From Pseudomonas sp. MAG733B (GTDB lineage: Bacteria; Pseudomonadota; Gammaproteobacteria; Pseudomonadales; Pseudomonadaceae): a stretch of DNA of 64,000 nucleotides. The notes beneath the pieces were generated by a model. That model saw nothing but the letters and a program-made list of their open reading frames with translations, was not told the origin of the DNA and ran no database searches. Position 1 is the first letter of the stretch. Each line of letters starts with the position of its first letter. This document shows positions 27,504 to 36,848 of the stretch, piece after piece. Location of the stretch: the NCBI RefSeq assembly GCF_036884845.1, contig NZ_CP145732.1:310001-374000 (forward strand), in the 5' to 3' direction. The position numbers and the translations under genes are program-made.

Positions 27504-28751
27504 ATGGACGCTTTTAACTACCGTGACGGTGAACTGTTCGCGGAAGGTGTTGCCCTGTCTGCTATCGCCGATCGCTTTGGTACACCGACCTACGTTTACT
27601 CGCGCGCGCACATCGAAGCCCAGTACCTGGCTTACGCCGATGCGCTGGCCGGCATGCCGCACCTGGTGTGCTTTGCGGTCAAGGCCAACTCCAACCTGGG
27701 TGTATTGAATGTCCTGGCGCGTCTCGGCGCCGGTTTTGACATCGTCTCCCGTGGCGAACTGGAACGTGTTCTGGCCGCTGGCGGCAGCGCCGACAAGATC
27801 GTGTTCTCCGGCGTCGGCAAGACCCGTGACGACATGCGTCGCGCCCTGGAAGTCGGCGTGCACTGCTTCAACGTCGAATCCACCGACGAGCTGGAACGCC
27901 TGCAAGTGGTGGCCGCCGAGCTGGGCGTTCGCGCGCCGATCTCGCTGCGCGTGAACCCGGACGTCGATGCTGGCACCCACCCGTACATTTCCACCGGTCT
28001 CAAAGAGAACAAGTTCGGCATCGCCATCGCCGACGCCGAAGACGTGTACGTGCGCGCCGCCCAACTGCCGAACCTGGAAGTGGTCGGCGTCGATTGCCAC
28101 ATCGGTTCGCAACTGACCACCCTGCCACCCTTCATCGACGCTCTCGATCGCCTGCTGGGCCTGGTCGACCGCCTCGGCGATTGCGGCATCTACCTGCGCC
28201 ACATCGATCTCGGTGGCGGTCTGGGCGTGCGTTATCGCGATGAAGAGCCGCCACTGGCCGCTGACTACATCAAAGCCGTGCGCGAACGTCTCGACGGTCG
28301 CGATCTGGCGCTGGTGTTCGAGCCGGGCCGCTTCATCGTGGCCAACGCCGGCGTGCTGCTGACTCAGGTCGAATACCTCAAGCACACCGAACACAAAGAT
28401 TTCGCCATTGTCGACGCGGCCATGAACGACCTGATCCGCCCGGCGCTATACCAAGCCTGGATGGACGTCACCGCCGTGCGCCCGCGCACCACCGCTGCCC
28501 GCGCCTACGACATCGTCGGCCCGATCTGCGAGACCGGCGACTTCCTGGCCAAGGATCGTCAGCTGGCACTGGAAGAAGGCGACCTGCTGGCCGTGCATTC
28601 GGCTGGCGCCTACGGGTTTGTCATGAGTTCCAACTACAACACCCGCGGCCGTGCCGCCGAAGTGTTGGTGGACGGTGATCAGGCATTTGAAGTGCGTCGC
28701 CGTGAGACGGTAGCCGAGTTGTTTGCTGGCGAAAGCCTGCTGCCGGAGTAA
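27504..28751 (+). CDS. lysA: Diaminopimelate decarboxylase
   Basis: A 415-residue PLP enzyme (fold type III) that decarboxylates meso-diaminopimelate to lysine. The PLP lysine is in [23 protein letters not shown] and [11 protein letters not shown] form the phosphate and dimer-site motifs. It sits between lptM and dapF. Confidence 0.96.
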   Translation: MDAFNYRDGELFAEGVALSAIADRFGTPTYVYSRAHIEAQYLAYADALAGMPHLVCFAVKANSNLGVLNVLARLGAGFDIVSRGELERVLAAGGSADKIVFSGVGKTRDDMRRALEVGVHCFNVESTDELERLQVVAAELGVRAPISLRVNPDVDAGTHPYISTGLKENKFGIAIADAEDVYVRAAQLPNLEVVGVDCHIGSQLTTLPPFIDALDRLLGLVDRLGDCGIYLRHIDLGGGLGVRYRDEEPPLAADYIKAVRERLDGRDLALVFEPGRFIVANAGVLLTQVEYLKHTEHKDFAIVDAAMNDLIRPALYQAWMDVTAVRPRTTAARAYDIVGPICETGDFLAKDRQLALEEGDLLAVHSAGAYGFVMSSNYNTRGRAAEVLVDGDQAFEVRRRETVAELFAGESLLPE

Positions 28752-28755
28752 ACCC

Positions 28756-29586
28756 ATGCTGCTGCGTTTTACCAAGATGCACGGCCTGGGCAATGACTTC
28801 ATGGTCCTCGACCTGGTCAGCCAGCACGCGCATATTCTGCCCAAGCACGCCAAGCTGTGGGGTGATCGGCATACGGGTATCGGTTTCGACCAGTTGTTGA
28901 TCGTCGAAGCACCGAGCAACCCGGACGTGGATTTCCGCTATCGGATTTTCAACTCCGACGGCTCCGAGGTTGAACAGTGCGGCAACGGCGCACGTTGCTT
29001 CGCCCGTTTCGTGCTCGACAAGCGCCTGACCGCCAAGCGCCTGATCCGCGTCGAAACCAAGAGCGGCATCATCGAGCTGGATGTTCGCAACGATGGGCAA
29101 ATCGGCGTCAACATGGGCGCCCCGCGCCTGGTGCCGGCGGATATTCCGTTCCAGGCACCGGAGCAGGCCCTGAGCTATCAGGTCGACGTCGATGGCACGC
29201 CGGTCGAGCTGGCCGCCGTGTCCATGGGCAACCCCCATGCCGTGCTGCGAGTGAGCGATATCAACAGCGCACCGGTGCATGAACTGGGGCCGAAAATCGA
29301 ACATCACCCGCGTTTTCCAGCGCGGGTCAATGTCGGGTTTATCCAGGTCATCGACCGCAACCGCGCGCAGTTGCGCGTCTGGGAACGCGGGGCCGGGGAA
29401 ACCCAGGCGTGCGGAACCGGCGCCTGTGCCGCCGCAGTGGCCGCGATCAGCCAGGGGTGGATGGATTCGCCGCTATTGATCGACCTGCCTGGCGGGCGCC
29501 TGTCCATTGAATGGGCGGGTCCTGGCCAACCGGTGATGATGACCGGCCCGGCAGTGCGCGTATACGAAGGACAAGTGCGTCTTTGA
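28756..29586 (+). CDS. dapF: Diaminopimelate epimerase
   Basis: A 276-residue PLP-independent racemase that turns LL- into meso-diaminopimelate, for both lysine and peptidoglycan. The two catalytic cysteines are in EQCGNGARC and [10 protein letters not shown]. The ATG at 28756 ([15 protein letters not shown]) lies 4 bases after the lysA stop. Confidence 0.96.
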   Translation: MLLRFTKMHGLGNDFMVLDLVSQHAHILPKHAKLWGDRHTGIGFDQLLIVEAPSNPDVDFRYRIFNSDGSEVEQCGNGARCFARFVLDKRLTAKRLIRVETKSGIIELDVRNDGQIGVNMGAPRLVPADIPFQAPEQALSYQVDVDGTPVELAAVSMGNPHAVLRVSDINSAPVHELGPKIEHHPRFPARVNVGFIQVIDRNRAQLRVWERGAGETQACGTGACAAAVAAISQGWMDSPLLIDLPGGRLSIEWAGPGQPVMMTGPAVRVYEGQVRL

Positions 29587-29599
29587 GTGAGCCAAAGCC

Positions 29600-30325
29600 A
29601 TGACCGATAAGCCTCAGGTACCCGCACGACAAGCCGACGAATCAGCGTCCGAAAGCCTCGAGGCAGCGGCAATTGCCGCGTACCTGGAGGCTCATCCGGA
29701 CTTTTTCGTCGAGCACGAAGAACTGCTGCCGGCCTTGCGCATTCCTCACCGGCGCGGCGACACCGTGTCCCTGGTCGAACGGCAGATGACCATCCTGCGC
29801 GACCGCAACATCGAGCTGCGTCATCGCCTTTCGCACTTGATGGATGTTGCCCGCGACAACGATCGCCTCTTCGACAAGACCCGCCGCCTGATTCTCGCGC
29901 TGATGGATGCCACCAGCCTGGAAGACGTGGTGATCTGCGTCGAAGACAGCCTGCGCCAGGACTTCCAGGTGCCCTTCGTCAGCCTCATCCTGCTGGGTGA
30001 TAACCCGACGCTTGTTGGCCGTTGGGTCACTCACGCCGAAGCACAAGTGGCGATTGGCGGCCTCTTGCAGGAGGACAAAAGCGTCAGTGGCAGCCTGCGC
30101 GAGCATGAGCTGGACTTCCTGTTCGGCGAAGAGCAGCGCAAGCAGATCGGCTCCACCGCCGTGGTCGCCATCAGTCATCAGGGTATCCACGGCATCCTGG
30201 CCATCGCCAGCCGTGATCCGCAGCACTACAAAAGCTCGGTGGGCACGCTGTTCCTGAGCTACATCGCCGAAGTCATGGGCCGCGTGCTGCCTCGGGTCAA
30301 CAGCTCCCTGCGCTCGGTACGCTGA
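29600..30325 (+). CDS. DUF484 family protein
   Basis: A 241-residue protein with a helical N-terminus ([19 protein letters not shown]) and a GAF-like C-terminal domain, typical of DUF484 that lies between dapF and xerC across gammaproteobacteria. Function unknown. Gap of 13 bases to dapF and 2 to xerC. Confidence 0.88.
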   Translation: MTDKPQVPARQADESASESLEAAAIAAYLEAHPDFFVEHEELLPALRIPHRRGDTVSLVERQMTILRDRNIELRHRLSHLMDVARDNDRLFDKTRRLILALMDATSLEDVVICVEDSLRQDFQVPFVSLILLGDNPTLVGRWVTHAEAQVAIGGLLQEDKSVSGSLREHELDFLFGEEQRKQIGSTAVVAISHQGIHGILAIASRDPQHYKSSVGTLFLSYIAEVMGRVLPRVNSSLRSVR

Positions 30326-30327
30326 TC

Positions 30328-31227
30328 ATGGAACGGCAACTGGACGCTTACTGCGAACACCTGCGCAGTGAGCGCCAGGTGTCGCCCCACACGCTCTCGG
30401 CCTATCGCCGCGACCTCGACAAAGTGCTGGGCTGGTGCGTCAAACAGAACATCAGCAGCTGGACCGCACTGGACATCCAGCGCCTGCGCAGCCTGATTGC
30501 CCGCCTGCATGCCCAAGGCCAATCCTCGCGCAGCCTGGCGCGACTGCTATCGGCGGTGCGCGGGCTCTATCATTACCTGAACCGCGAAGGCCTTTGCGAT
30601 CACGACCCGGCCAACGGCCTGGCGCCACCCAAAGGTGAACGCCGCCTGCCGAAGACCCTCGACACCGACCGCGCGCTGCAACTGCTTGAAGGCGGGGTCG
30701 AAGATGACTTTCTGGCGCGTCGGGATCAGGCAATTCTCGAACTGTTCTATTCCTCCGGGTTGCGCCTGTCAGAGCTGACCGGACTCAATCTCGATCAACT
30801 GGACCTGGCGGACGGCATGGTCCAGGTGCTCGGCAAAGGCAGCAAGACCCGGCTGCTGCCGGTCGGCAAGAAGGCTCGCGAGGCATTGGAACAATGGCTG
30901 CCGCTGCGGGCCATGGCCAACCCGGCAGACGACGCGGTATTTATCAGCCAGCAAGGCCGACGTCTCGGCCCTCGGGCGATACAGGTGCGCGTCAAGGCTG
31001 CCGGTGAACGTGAACTGGGGCAAAACCTGCACCCGCACATGTTGCGCCATTCCTTCGCCAGTCATTTGCTGGAATCCTCGCAGGACCTGCGCGCCGTACA
31101 GGAACTGCTCGGCCACTCGGACATCAAGACCACGCAGATCTACACCCATCTGGACTTCCAGCACCTGGCCTCGGTCTACGACAGCGCCCATCCACGGGCC
31201 AAACGCATTAAGGGCGATGATTCATGA
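30328..31227 (+). CDS. xerC: Tyrosine recombinase XerC
   Basis: A 299-residue site-specific recombinase that with XerD resolves chromosome dimers at dif. An N-terminal core-binding SAM-like domain is followed by the catalytic domain with Arg in [17 protein letters not shown] (HxxR), [14 protein letters not shown] (His and the Tyr nucleophile). Known as sss in P. aeruginosa. Its stop overlaps the next start (ATGA). Confidence 0.95.
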   Translation: MERQLDAYCEHLRSERQVSPHTLSAYRRDLDKVLGWCVKQNISSWTALDIQRLRSLIARLHAQGQSSRSLARLLSAVRGLYHYLNREGLCDHDPANGLAPPKGERRLPKTLDTDRALQLLEGGVEDDFLARRDQAILELFYSSGLRLSELTGLNLDQLDLADGMVQVLGKGSKTRLLPVGKKAREALEQWLPLRAMANPADDAVFISQQGRRLGPRAIQVRVKAAGERELGQNLHPHMLRHSFASHLLESSQDLRAVQELLGHSDIKTTQIYTHLDFQHLASVYDSAHPRAKRIKGDDS

Positions 31228-31934
31228 GTATTCAGTTGATCACCTTTGACCTCGACGACACCCTGTGGGACACCGCCCCGGTGATCGTCAGCGCCGAAGC
31301 CGTTTTGCGTGCATGGCTGACCGAGCATGCGCCCAACCTGGGAGCGGTGCCGGTAGAACATTTGTGGGCCATCCGCGAACGCATCCTGAGCATCGAGCCG
31401 AACCTCAAGCACCGCATCAGCGCCCTGCGCCGGCGCGTGTTGTTCCAGGCCCTGGAAGAAGCCGGTTACGCCCACGCGCAAGCGTCAGACCTGGCCGACA
31501 AGAGTTTCGAAGTGTTCCTGCATGCCCGGCATCAACTGGAAATCTTCCCCGAGGTGCAACCGACCCTGGAAGCGCTGGCCAATCACTACGCCCTTGGCGT
31601 GGTCACCAACGGCAACGCTGATGTGCGGCGGTTGGGGCTGGCGGACTACTTCAAGTTTGCGTTGTGCGCCGAAGACATTGGCATCGCCAAACCTGATGCA
31701 CGCCTGTTTCATGAGGCGTTGCAGCGCGGTGGCGCGACGCCGGAGACGGCGGTGCATATCGGCGACCATCCTGGCGACGATATTGCCGGGGCGCAGCAGG
31801 CTGGATTGCGGGCGATCTGGTTCAACCCGGCGGGCAAGGTCTGGGAGGCTGAGCGCTTGCCGGATGCCGAAATCCGCAGTTTGACCGAGTTGCCAACGTT
31901 GTTGGCGGGATGGAATTCCCAACAGCGCCCCTGA
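31224..31934 (+). CDS. HAD family hydrolase (YigB-like)
   Basis: A 236-residue haloacid dehalogenase-type phosphatase. Motif I is FDLDDTLWD, motif [10 protein letters not shown], motif III lysine in GIAKPD, and motif [10 protein letters not shown]. The position after xerC corresponds to yigB in E. coli, an FMN phosphatase; that substrate is probable but not proven here. Confidence 0.88.
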   Translation: MSIQLITFDLDDTLWDTAPVIVSAEAVLRAWLTEHAPNLGAVPVEHLWAIRERILSIEPNLKHRISALRRRVLFQALEEAGYAHAQASDLADKSFEVFLHARHQLEIFPEVQPTLEALANHYALGVVTNGNADVRRLGLADYFKFALCAEDIGIAKPDARLFHEALQRGGATPETAVHIGDHPGDDIAGAQQAGLRAIWFNPAGKVWEAERLPDAEIRSLTELPTLLAGWNSQQRP

Positions 31935-31949
31935 GAACACCGCCGTCCT

Positions 31950-32041
31950 GTAGGAGCAAAGCTTGCTCGCGATAGCGGTGTGTCAGTCGATGCAAATTCA
32001 GAATGTTATGCCGTCATCGCGAGCAAGCTTTGCTCCTACAG
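31950..32041. repeat. REP pair (REPIN)
   Basis: Inverted arms GTAGGAGCAAAGCTTGCTCG and CGAGCAAGCTTTGCTCCTAC, exact complements over 20 bases. Confidence 0.9.
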
Positions 32042-32055
32042 GTATTCCAGGCATG

Positions 32056-32084
32056 AAAAAGCCCGCAGCGACGGCGGGCTTTTT
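32056..32084 (-). terminator. Rho-independent terminator of sutA
   Basis: Stem AAAAAGCCCGC-AGCGAC-GCGGGCTTTTT just downstream of sutA on the minus strand. Confidence 0.85.
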
Positions 32085-32103
32085 CAGCAAGCGCGAAGCA
32101 GGC

Positions 32104-32427
32104 TCAGATAGGCCGGCTGCCGTACTTGTTGTCAGGCTTCTTGGGAGGATCGGCGACCACATTGGCCTCCACTTCCTGCACCTTGCCGCCCTTGGCCAAA
32201 AACTCTTCCATGGCCCGCGCGAGAGCATCGCGTTCCTTGTTCTTGGCTTCGACACTCGGCAGCTCATCGACCGATACCGCTGCCTTGGCTTTGCCTTTGG
32301 CAGTCGGAACGGGCGCTTCACCGCCGTCGTCTTCAGCAACGTCTTCCGCCGCTGCTTCCAGGCCTTCTTCGGCCTCGTCTTCGTCGCCTACTTCGAGGTC
32401 GTCGTTTTCCAGATCATCGTCGCTCAT
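32104..32427 (-). CDS. sutA: Transcriptional regulator SutA
   Basis: A 107-residue protein with a long acidic, disordered N-terminus (MSDDDLENDDLEVGDEDEAE) and a short conserved helix and C-terminal tail (RDALARAMEEFLAKGGKVQ, PKKPDNKYGSRPI). This layout matches SutA of P. aeruginosa, which binds RNA polymerase and raises expression of maintenance and ribosomal genes in slow growth. It has its own terminator. Confidence 0.9.
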   Translation of the reverse strand: MSDDDLENDDLEVGDEDEAEEGLEAAAEDVAEDDGGEAPVPTAKGKAKAAVSVDELPSVEAKNKERDALARAMEEFLAKGGKVQEVEANVVADPPKKPDNKYGSRPI

Positions 32428-32528
32428 GTTCTACCTCATGACTTGCGAAAAGCAGATTAGTTATAGCCCAGCTTTGCCTCCTGTCGAAGGCTGCCGGAAA
32501 AAAATCAACAACCGCTGCTGACCAGCGG

Positions 32529-32954
32529 CTATGCCCCTTCACCGTGCACGGTGGCGAGGACTTTACGGGCACCGCCATGATCACGGTGCTCGCCCAGGTA
32601 AATGCCTTGCCAGGTCCCTAACGCCAGTCGGCCTGCCGAGATCGGCAAACTGAGCTGACAGCCAAGTACGCTGGCCTTAAAGTGCGCCGGGAGGTCGTCC
32701 AGGCCTTCGTCGTTATGCTCATAGCCGTCTGTTCCTTGTGGGATCAGACGATTGAAAAATCGTTCGAAGTCGCGACGTACCGCCGGATCGGCGTTCTCGT
32801 TGATGGTCAACGACGCCGAGGTATGTTGCAGCCACAAATGCAACAGACCAACCCGACACGCCTTGAGTTCAGGCAGGCCGGCGAGTAACTCGTCCGTTAC
32901 CAGATGAAAGCCCCGGGGCCTCGCCCGCAGGGTTATCAGAGTCTGTTGCCACAT
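32529..32954 (-). CDS. YjbQ family protein (thiamine phosphate synthase-like)
   Basis: A 141-residue protein of the YjbQ/UPF0047 family. Motifs [30 protein letters not shown] and [13 protein letters not shown] are intact; the histidines form a metal site. Some members have weak thiamine-phosphate synthase activity. I use the ATG at 32954 ([15 protein letters not shown]). Confidence 0.9.
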   Translation of the reverse strand: MWQQTLITLRARPRGFHLVTDELLAGLPELKACRVGLLHLWLQHTSASLTINENADPAVRRDFERFFNRLIPQGTDGYEHNDEGLDDLPAHFKASVLGCQLSLPISAGRLALGTWQGIYLGEHRDHGGARKVLATVHGEGA

Positions 32955-33126
32955 ACAGTTCTCCGCACGTTCGGGGCGCATTCTAGCGCGCTCTGGGAAA
33001 AAACAAAGGCCCTAATACTCCTTCTGTTTTGTAAGCCATCGGCGGCACAAAAACACCCGTCGTAAACGTTCATAAACCTGTAAGAAAAAACCTTTCAGCC
33101 AGCCTTTCAATGATAAATCGCGGACA

Positions 33127-33156
33127 AAAAAATGCCCGGCAAGCCGGGCAAATTTT
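33127..33156 (-). terminator. Rho-independent terminator of amtB
   Basis: Stem TGCCCGGC-TT-GCCGGGCA with T-run on the minus strand, 14 bases past the amtB stop. Confidence 0.85.
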
Positions 33157-33169
33157 TTCGTGCGCGTGC

Positions 33170-34507
33170 TTACAAGTTGTAGCCGCGTTCGTTGTGAAGC
33201 GCCAGATCGATGCCGACAGCCTCTTCTTCTTCGGTGATCCGCAGGCCCATGACAGCGTCCAGGACCTTGAGGATGATGTAAGTGACGATGGCGGTGTAAA
33301 TCACGGTGAAGCCCACGCCTTTGCACTGAATCCACACTTGTGCGGCAATGTCGGTCACGGTGCCGAAGCCACCCAGCGACGGTGCAGCGAACACACCGGT
33401 CAGGATCGCGCCGAGGATACCGCCGATACCGTGCACGCCGAAGGCGTCCAGGGAATCGTCATAGCCGAGTTTGCGTTTCAGGGTGGTGGCGCAGAAGAAG
33501 CACACCACACCAGCGGCCAGGCCGATCACCAGTGCGCCCATCGGGCCAACGGTGCCGGCAGCCGGAGTGATGGCGACCAGACCGGCAACCACACCCGAAG
33601 CAATACCCAGTGCGCTTGGCTTACCGTGGGTGATCCACTCGGCGAACATCCAGCCCAGTGCCGCAGCGGCGGTTGCGATCTGGGTCACCAGCATCGCCAT
33701 GCCGGCGGTGCCGTTGGCGGCTGCGGCGGAACCGGCGTTGAAACCGAACCAGCCGATCCACAGCATGGCCGCGCCCATCAGGGTGTAACCGAGGTTGTGC
33801 GGCGCCATCGGGGTAGTCGGGAAGCCTTTGCGCTTGCCCAGTACCAGGCAGGCAATCAGACCGGCCACACCGGCGTTGATGTGCACCACGGTGCCACCGG
33901 CGAAGTCCAGCACGCCCCAGTCCCACATCAGGCCGCCATTGCCGGACCAGACCATGTGTGCGATCGGCGCATATACCAGGGTGAACCAGATGCCCATGAA
34001 GATCAGCATCGCGGAGAACTTCATCCGCTCGGCGAAGGCGCCGACGATCAGCGCCGGGGTGATGATGGCGAAGGTCATCTGGAAGGTGATGAACACCGCT
34101 TCAGGGAACAGCGCCGCCGGGCCAGTAATGCTGGCTGGCGTGACACCGGCGAGGAAAGCCTTGCCCATGCCGCCGAAGAACGAGTTGAAGTTGACGACGC
34201 CCTGCTCCATGCCGGTGGTGTCGAACGCGATGCTGTAGCCATAAATGACCCACAGGATGCTGATCAGACCGGTAATGGCGAAGCACTGCATCATCACGGA
34301 AAGAATGTTTTTCGACCGAACCATGCCGCCGTAGAACAGCGCGAGGCCGGGAATGGTCATGAACAGCACGAGGGCTGTCGAGGTCAACATCCAGGCGGTA
34401 TCGCCGGAGTTGAGGACTGGGGCCGCCACTTCGTCTGCCGCCAAAGCAAGGCTGGGCATTACGATGGACAACAGGGCTCCTAGCCCTGCGAATTTACGCA
34501 GAGTCAT
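33170..34507 (-). CDS. amtB: Ammonium transporter AmtB
   Basis: A 445-residue protein with an N-terminal signal segment and about 11 membrane helices that carries ammonium/ammonia inward. Family signatures include DTAWMLTSTALVLFMTIPG and DFAGGTVVHINAGVAGL, the latter holding one of the pore histidines. It follows glnK by 35 bases on the same strand, the usual glnK-amtB operon in which GlnK blocks the channel when nitrogen is plentiful. Confidence 0.95.
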   Translation of the reverse strand: MTLRKFAGLGALLSIVMPSLALAADEVAAPVLNSGDTAWMLTSTALVLFMTIPGLALFYGGMVRSKNILSVMMQCFAITGLISILWVIYGYSIAFDTTGMEQGVVNFNSFFGGMGKAFLAGVTPASITGPAALFPEAVFITFQMTFAIITPALIVGAFAERMKFSAMLIFMGIWFTLVYAPIAHMVWSGNGGLMWDWGVLDFAGGTVVHINAGVAGLIACLVLGKRKGFPTTPMAPHNLGYTLMGAAMLWIGWFGFNAGSAAAANGTAGMAMLVTQIATAAAALGWMFAEWITHGKPSALGIASGVVAGLVAITPAAGTVGPMGALVIGLAAGVVCFFCATTLKRKLGYDDSLDAFGVHGIGGILGAILTGVFAAPSLGGFGTVTDIAAQVWIQCKGVGFTVIYTAIVTYIILKVLDAVMGLRITEEEEAVGIDLALHNERGYNL

Positions 34508-34542
34508 ATTGTTTTCTCCTGGGGCGTTGGGTTTGTGGCGGC

Positions 34543-34998
<456 letters not shown>

Positions 34999-35038
34999 TT
35001 AACCGCTCCTTGCGAAACTCTCCCCCGTTTCGCTCGGC

Positions 35039-35071
35039 GCACTGCATTCGTCACAGCGACTGCATCAGTGC
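35039..35071. promoter_or_regulatory. Inverted repeat upstream of glnK, possible NtrC site
   Basis: GCACTG and CAGTGC are inverted around 21 bases, about 55 bases beyond the sigma-54-like box. The halves resemble NtrC half-sites (GCACCA/TGGTGC) but the spacing differs. Confidence 0.25.
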
Positions 35072-35301
35072 ATGGGTCACTAGCGTCTAAGCAGAAAGCT
35101 TGCCATCTCCACAAAATCCTCTGTTTTCAAGCCTTTGCTTGCAGATGGCGACAACATCAGCACAACACCCGACGCGATACGCACAACAACGGTGCGATGC
35201 CGTCCGTCCGCATGCGCGAAAAGCGTGCATCCCTTGCCCGCGAAAATGACTATAGACACTGCGTGATACACTGCCCGCCATTGTTACCAGGACCTCTTCC
35301 C

Positions 35302-35562
35302 ATGCTCGCGCCCAAAGACTTCCTCGACGCCCTCACCGGCACCGCCTCCCGCCTCTTCAGCGGCGACACCCCGCTGCCGAAAGCCGAAATCGAAAGTCAG
35401 TTCAAAATGTTGCTGCAAAGCGGCTTCAGCAAACTGGATCTGGTAAGCCGGGAAGAATTCGATAGCCAGATGGTTGTGTTGGCGCGCACACGGGCACGTC
35501 TGGAAGCGCTTGAGTCGAAAGTGGCTGAACTGGAAGCAAAGCTCACCCCTCCAGCCGAGTAA
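35302..35562 (+). CDS. ubiK: Ubiquinone biosynthesis accessory factor UbiK (BMFP family)
   Basis: An 86-residue protein: an amphipathic N-terminal helix (KDFLDALTGTASRLF) and a C-terminal coiled coil (SREEFDSQMVVLARTRARLEALE), the layout of YqiC/UbiK, which helps the aerobic ubiquinone complex with UbiJ. The ATG at 35302 matches family length. It is followed by the variable spot ending at yifB. Confidence 0.9.
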   Translation: MLAPKDFLDALTGTASRLFSGDTPLPKAEIESQFKMLLQSGFSKLDLVSREEFDSQMVVLARTRARLEALESKVAELEAKLTPPAE

Positions 35563-35575
35563 CCCCGCAATCCCT

Positions 35576-35600
35576 GTAGGAGCGAGCCTGCTCGCGATTG
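35576..35600. repeat. Single REP element
   Basis: One unpaired REP, GTAGGAGCGAGCCTGCTCGC. A fragment of another repeat class (GCGGCTGCGATCTTTTGATC) follows at about 35643. Confidence 0.75.
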
Positions 35601-35774
35601 AAGGCCGGAACGACCTTGCGCTTCACCTGTGAAGGAGTTGCCGCGGCTGCGATCTTTTGATCCCACAGCCCGCAAATAACCCGGCAACGTCCTACAAAGT
35701 TCTCATCCGCCGTCCGATTGCGCCGCAAAGCCACGGTTCCTAAGCTCACCTTCTGCTGAATGTTCAGCACTGGG

Positions 35775-35964
35775 TTTGGCGACTCGGAACCAAGCAATGC
35801 AGCTCACCTCGTTCGATATCAGGTATTTCTTCCCGATTCGAATTATGGCGGCTGTGTGTGGGAGACCTTAGGGTCTGCCGGTATTCGCTTGGCCGGTTCG
35901 CCAACCCGCACGCAGCTGCCACCCTTATTGTTTGGCGACGATATGCGGCAGTCATCTACCAAGC
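35775..35964 (+). promoter_or_regulatory. Candidate structured RNA leader with cloverleaf core
   Basis: The core at 35847-35920 (74 nt) closes with a 12-pair stem, GGCGGCTGTGTG with CACGCAGCTGCC (two G-U pairs). Inside are AGACC-TTAG-GGTCT and GGTT-CGCC-AACC hairpins, plus pairable CCGG boxes. It is flanked by two modules, TTTGGCGAC..CCAAGC at 35775-35795 and again at 35931-35964. The second ends where a ribosome site would be, 13 bases before ATG 35977 and 20 before ATG 35984. From memory similar blocks precede small genes in other P. fluorescens genomes, where the second module ends CCAAGGAG. A riboswitch-like or thermosensor-like leader is inference. Confidence 0.4.
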
Positions 35965-35983
35965 GAAATTCGGGTAATGCTCG

Positions 35984-36185
35984 ATGGACGAAAACTATCT
36001 GATTCCTCACTTCACCCGCCACAAACTTCACCTCAACGCCCTACTCCAGTTTGCTGCACTGGAATAACCAGCCGTGGATTCGGTTACAGGATGTGCCGCA
36101 GATGCTGCCTGATCAGCAGAAGCCGAGACGTGCGATCAATGCGCCTTGGTGGAAAAGAGCAGCAAAGATGCTTCACGCATTCTGA
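35984..36185 (+). pseudogene. Broken small BRO-N-like gene
   Basis: ATG 35984 reads MDENYLIPHFTRHKLHLNAL.. and stops at TAA 36065. In the next frame from 36060 the reading continues WNNQPWIRLQDVPQML, then DQQKPRRAINAPWWKRAAKM to TGA 36183. Joined, the two halves resemble a shortened BRO-N/phage antirepressor-type protein (pattern F-x-RH..ALL..QPW..DV). One frameshift and an internal deletion would explain it. No good ribosome site. The family call is tentative. Confidence 0.35.
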
Positions 36186-36187
36186 AT

Positions 36188-36216
36188 AAAAAACCCCACG
36201 CTTTTGGCGTGGGGTT
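36188..36216. terminator. Bidirectional terminator at end of higA
   Basis: Stem AACCCCACGC-TTTT-GCGTGGGGTT with an A-run on the left, giving a T-run on the minus strand after higA. Confidence 0.85.
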
Positions 36217-36236
36217 CGATAGATCCCAGAAAACAA

Positions 36237-36542
36237 TCAGGCACAGTGAGCAAGCCGCTCGACCTGAACCCGAATCGCGTCCCCTCGCTCAATCTCGGCT
36301 TTACGCAAATCGTAGGTCGATTGCAGGTTCAGCCAAAATTCCGGGGTCGTGTCCAAACAGATAGATAGCCGTAGAGCCATATCAGCACTGACACCCCGAC
36401 GCTGGAGCACAATGTCGTTCACCGTAGGTGTCGACACGTTCAACGCTCTGGCAAGAGCGGCAGCCGTAAGGCTCAGAGGCTCCAGGTATTCCTCTTTGAG
36501 GATTTCGCCAGGATGCACCGGGCGCATACCATTCTTGGTCAT
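36237..36542 (-). CDS. higA: HigA family antitoxin
   Basis: A 101-residue XRE-type helix-turn-helix protein of the HigA family: RPVHPGEILKEEYLEPLSLT at the start, AAALARALNVSTPTVNDIV as the helix-turn-helix, and FWLNLQSTYDLRKAE near the end. It would bind HigB and repress its own operon. It begins 8 bases after the higB stop with GAGGTGAG upstream, the usual toxin-first order. Complete and intact. Confidence 0.92.
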   Translation of the reverse strand: MTKNGMRPVHPGEILKEEYLEPLSLTAAALARALNVSTPTVNDIVLQRRGVSADMALRLSICLDTTPEFWLNLQSTYDLRKAEIERGDAIRVQVERLAHCA

Positions 36543-36550
36543 TACTCACC

Positions 36551-36829
36551 TCAGTGATAATCGACGATTTCAACATTCTCTGGTCCGTTAAGACCCCAAA
36601 GAAAGCAAATTCGCCATTGAGCGTTGATGCGGATGCTGTGCTGACCTTTTCGATTTCCCTCCAACGCCTCCAGACGATTGCCCGGCGGAGATCGAAGGTC
36701 CTTCAGCACGACAGCATCATCAAGCATCGTCAGCTTCCGTTCCGCGACACTCAGAACGGCTGACCACAAACGGGTCTTACCGTTGCAAAACAGGTACTCG
36801 GTCTCAGAACACTTAAAGCTAACGATCTT
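36551..36829 (-). CDS. higB: HigB/RelE-family toxin with no normal start codon
   Basis: In frame from 36829 to 36551 the sequence reads KIVSFKCSETEYLF, then NGKTRLWSAVLSVAERKLTM, and ends with QHSIRINAQWRICFLW..VEIVDYH, a full HigB fold with RIxxxWRICF and the VDYH end. HigB normally begins M-I-x-S-F; here the codon where Met is expected is AAG (36827-36829), preceded by ATT and an in-frame TAA. Possible starts are the ATT at 36832 or an internal TTG at 36769, which would lose the first 20 residues. No clear ribosome site is present. Either a silenced toxin or a rare-start toxin. Confidence 0.7.
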   Translation of the reverse strand, partial: KIVSFKCSETEYLFCNGKTRLWSAVLSVAERKLTMLDDAVVLKDLRSPPGNRLEALEGNRKGQHSIRINAQWRICFLWGLNGPENVEIVDYH

Positions 36830-36840
36830 AATTTAAAGCT

Positions 36841-36848
36841 TAACGTTA
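36841..36848. promoter_or_regulatory. Candidate HigA operator
   Basis: Perfect palindrome TAACGTTA just upstream of higB in an AT-rich promoter-like tract. HigA-type antitoxins commonly bind such short palindromes. Confidence 0.35.

Noticed and set aside
33110..34483. Long plus-strand open frame over amtB
   Set aside because: Composition (His/Gln/Gly-rich, no motif) is that of a shadow; AmtB is clear on the other strand.
35847..35920. tRNA gene
   Set aside because: The size and one arm look tRNA-like, but the closing stem is 12 pairs, there is no seven-base anticodon loop and no proper acceptor end.
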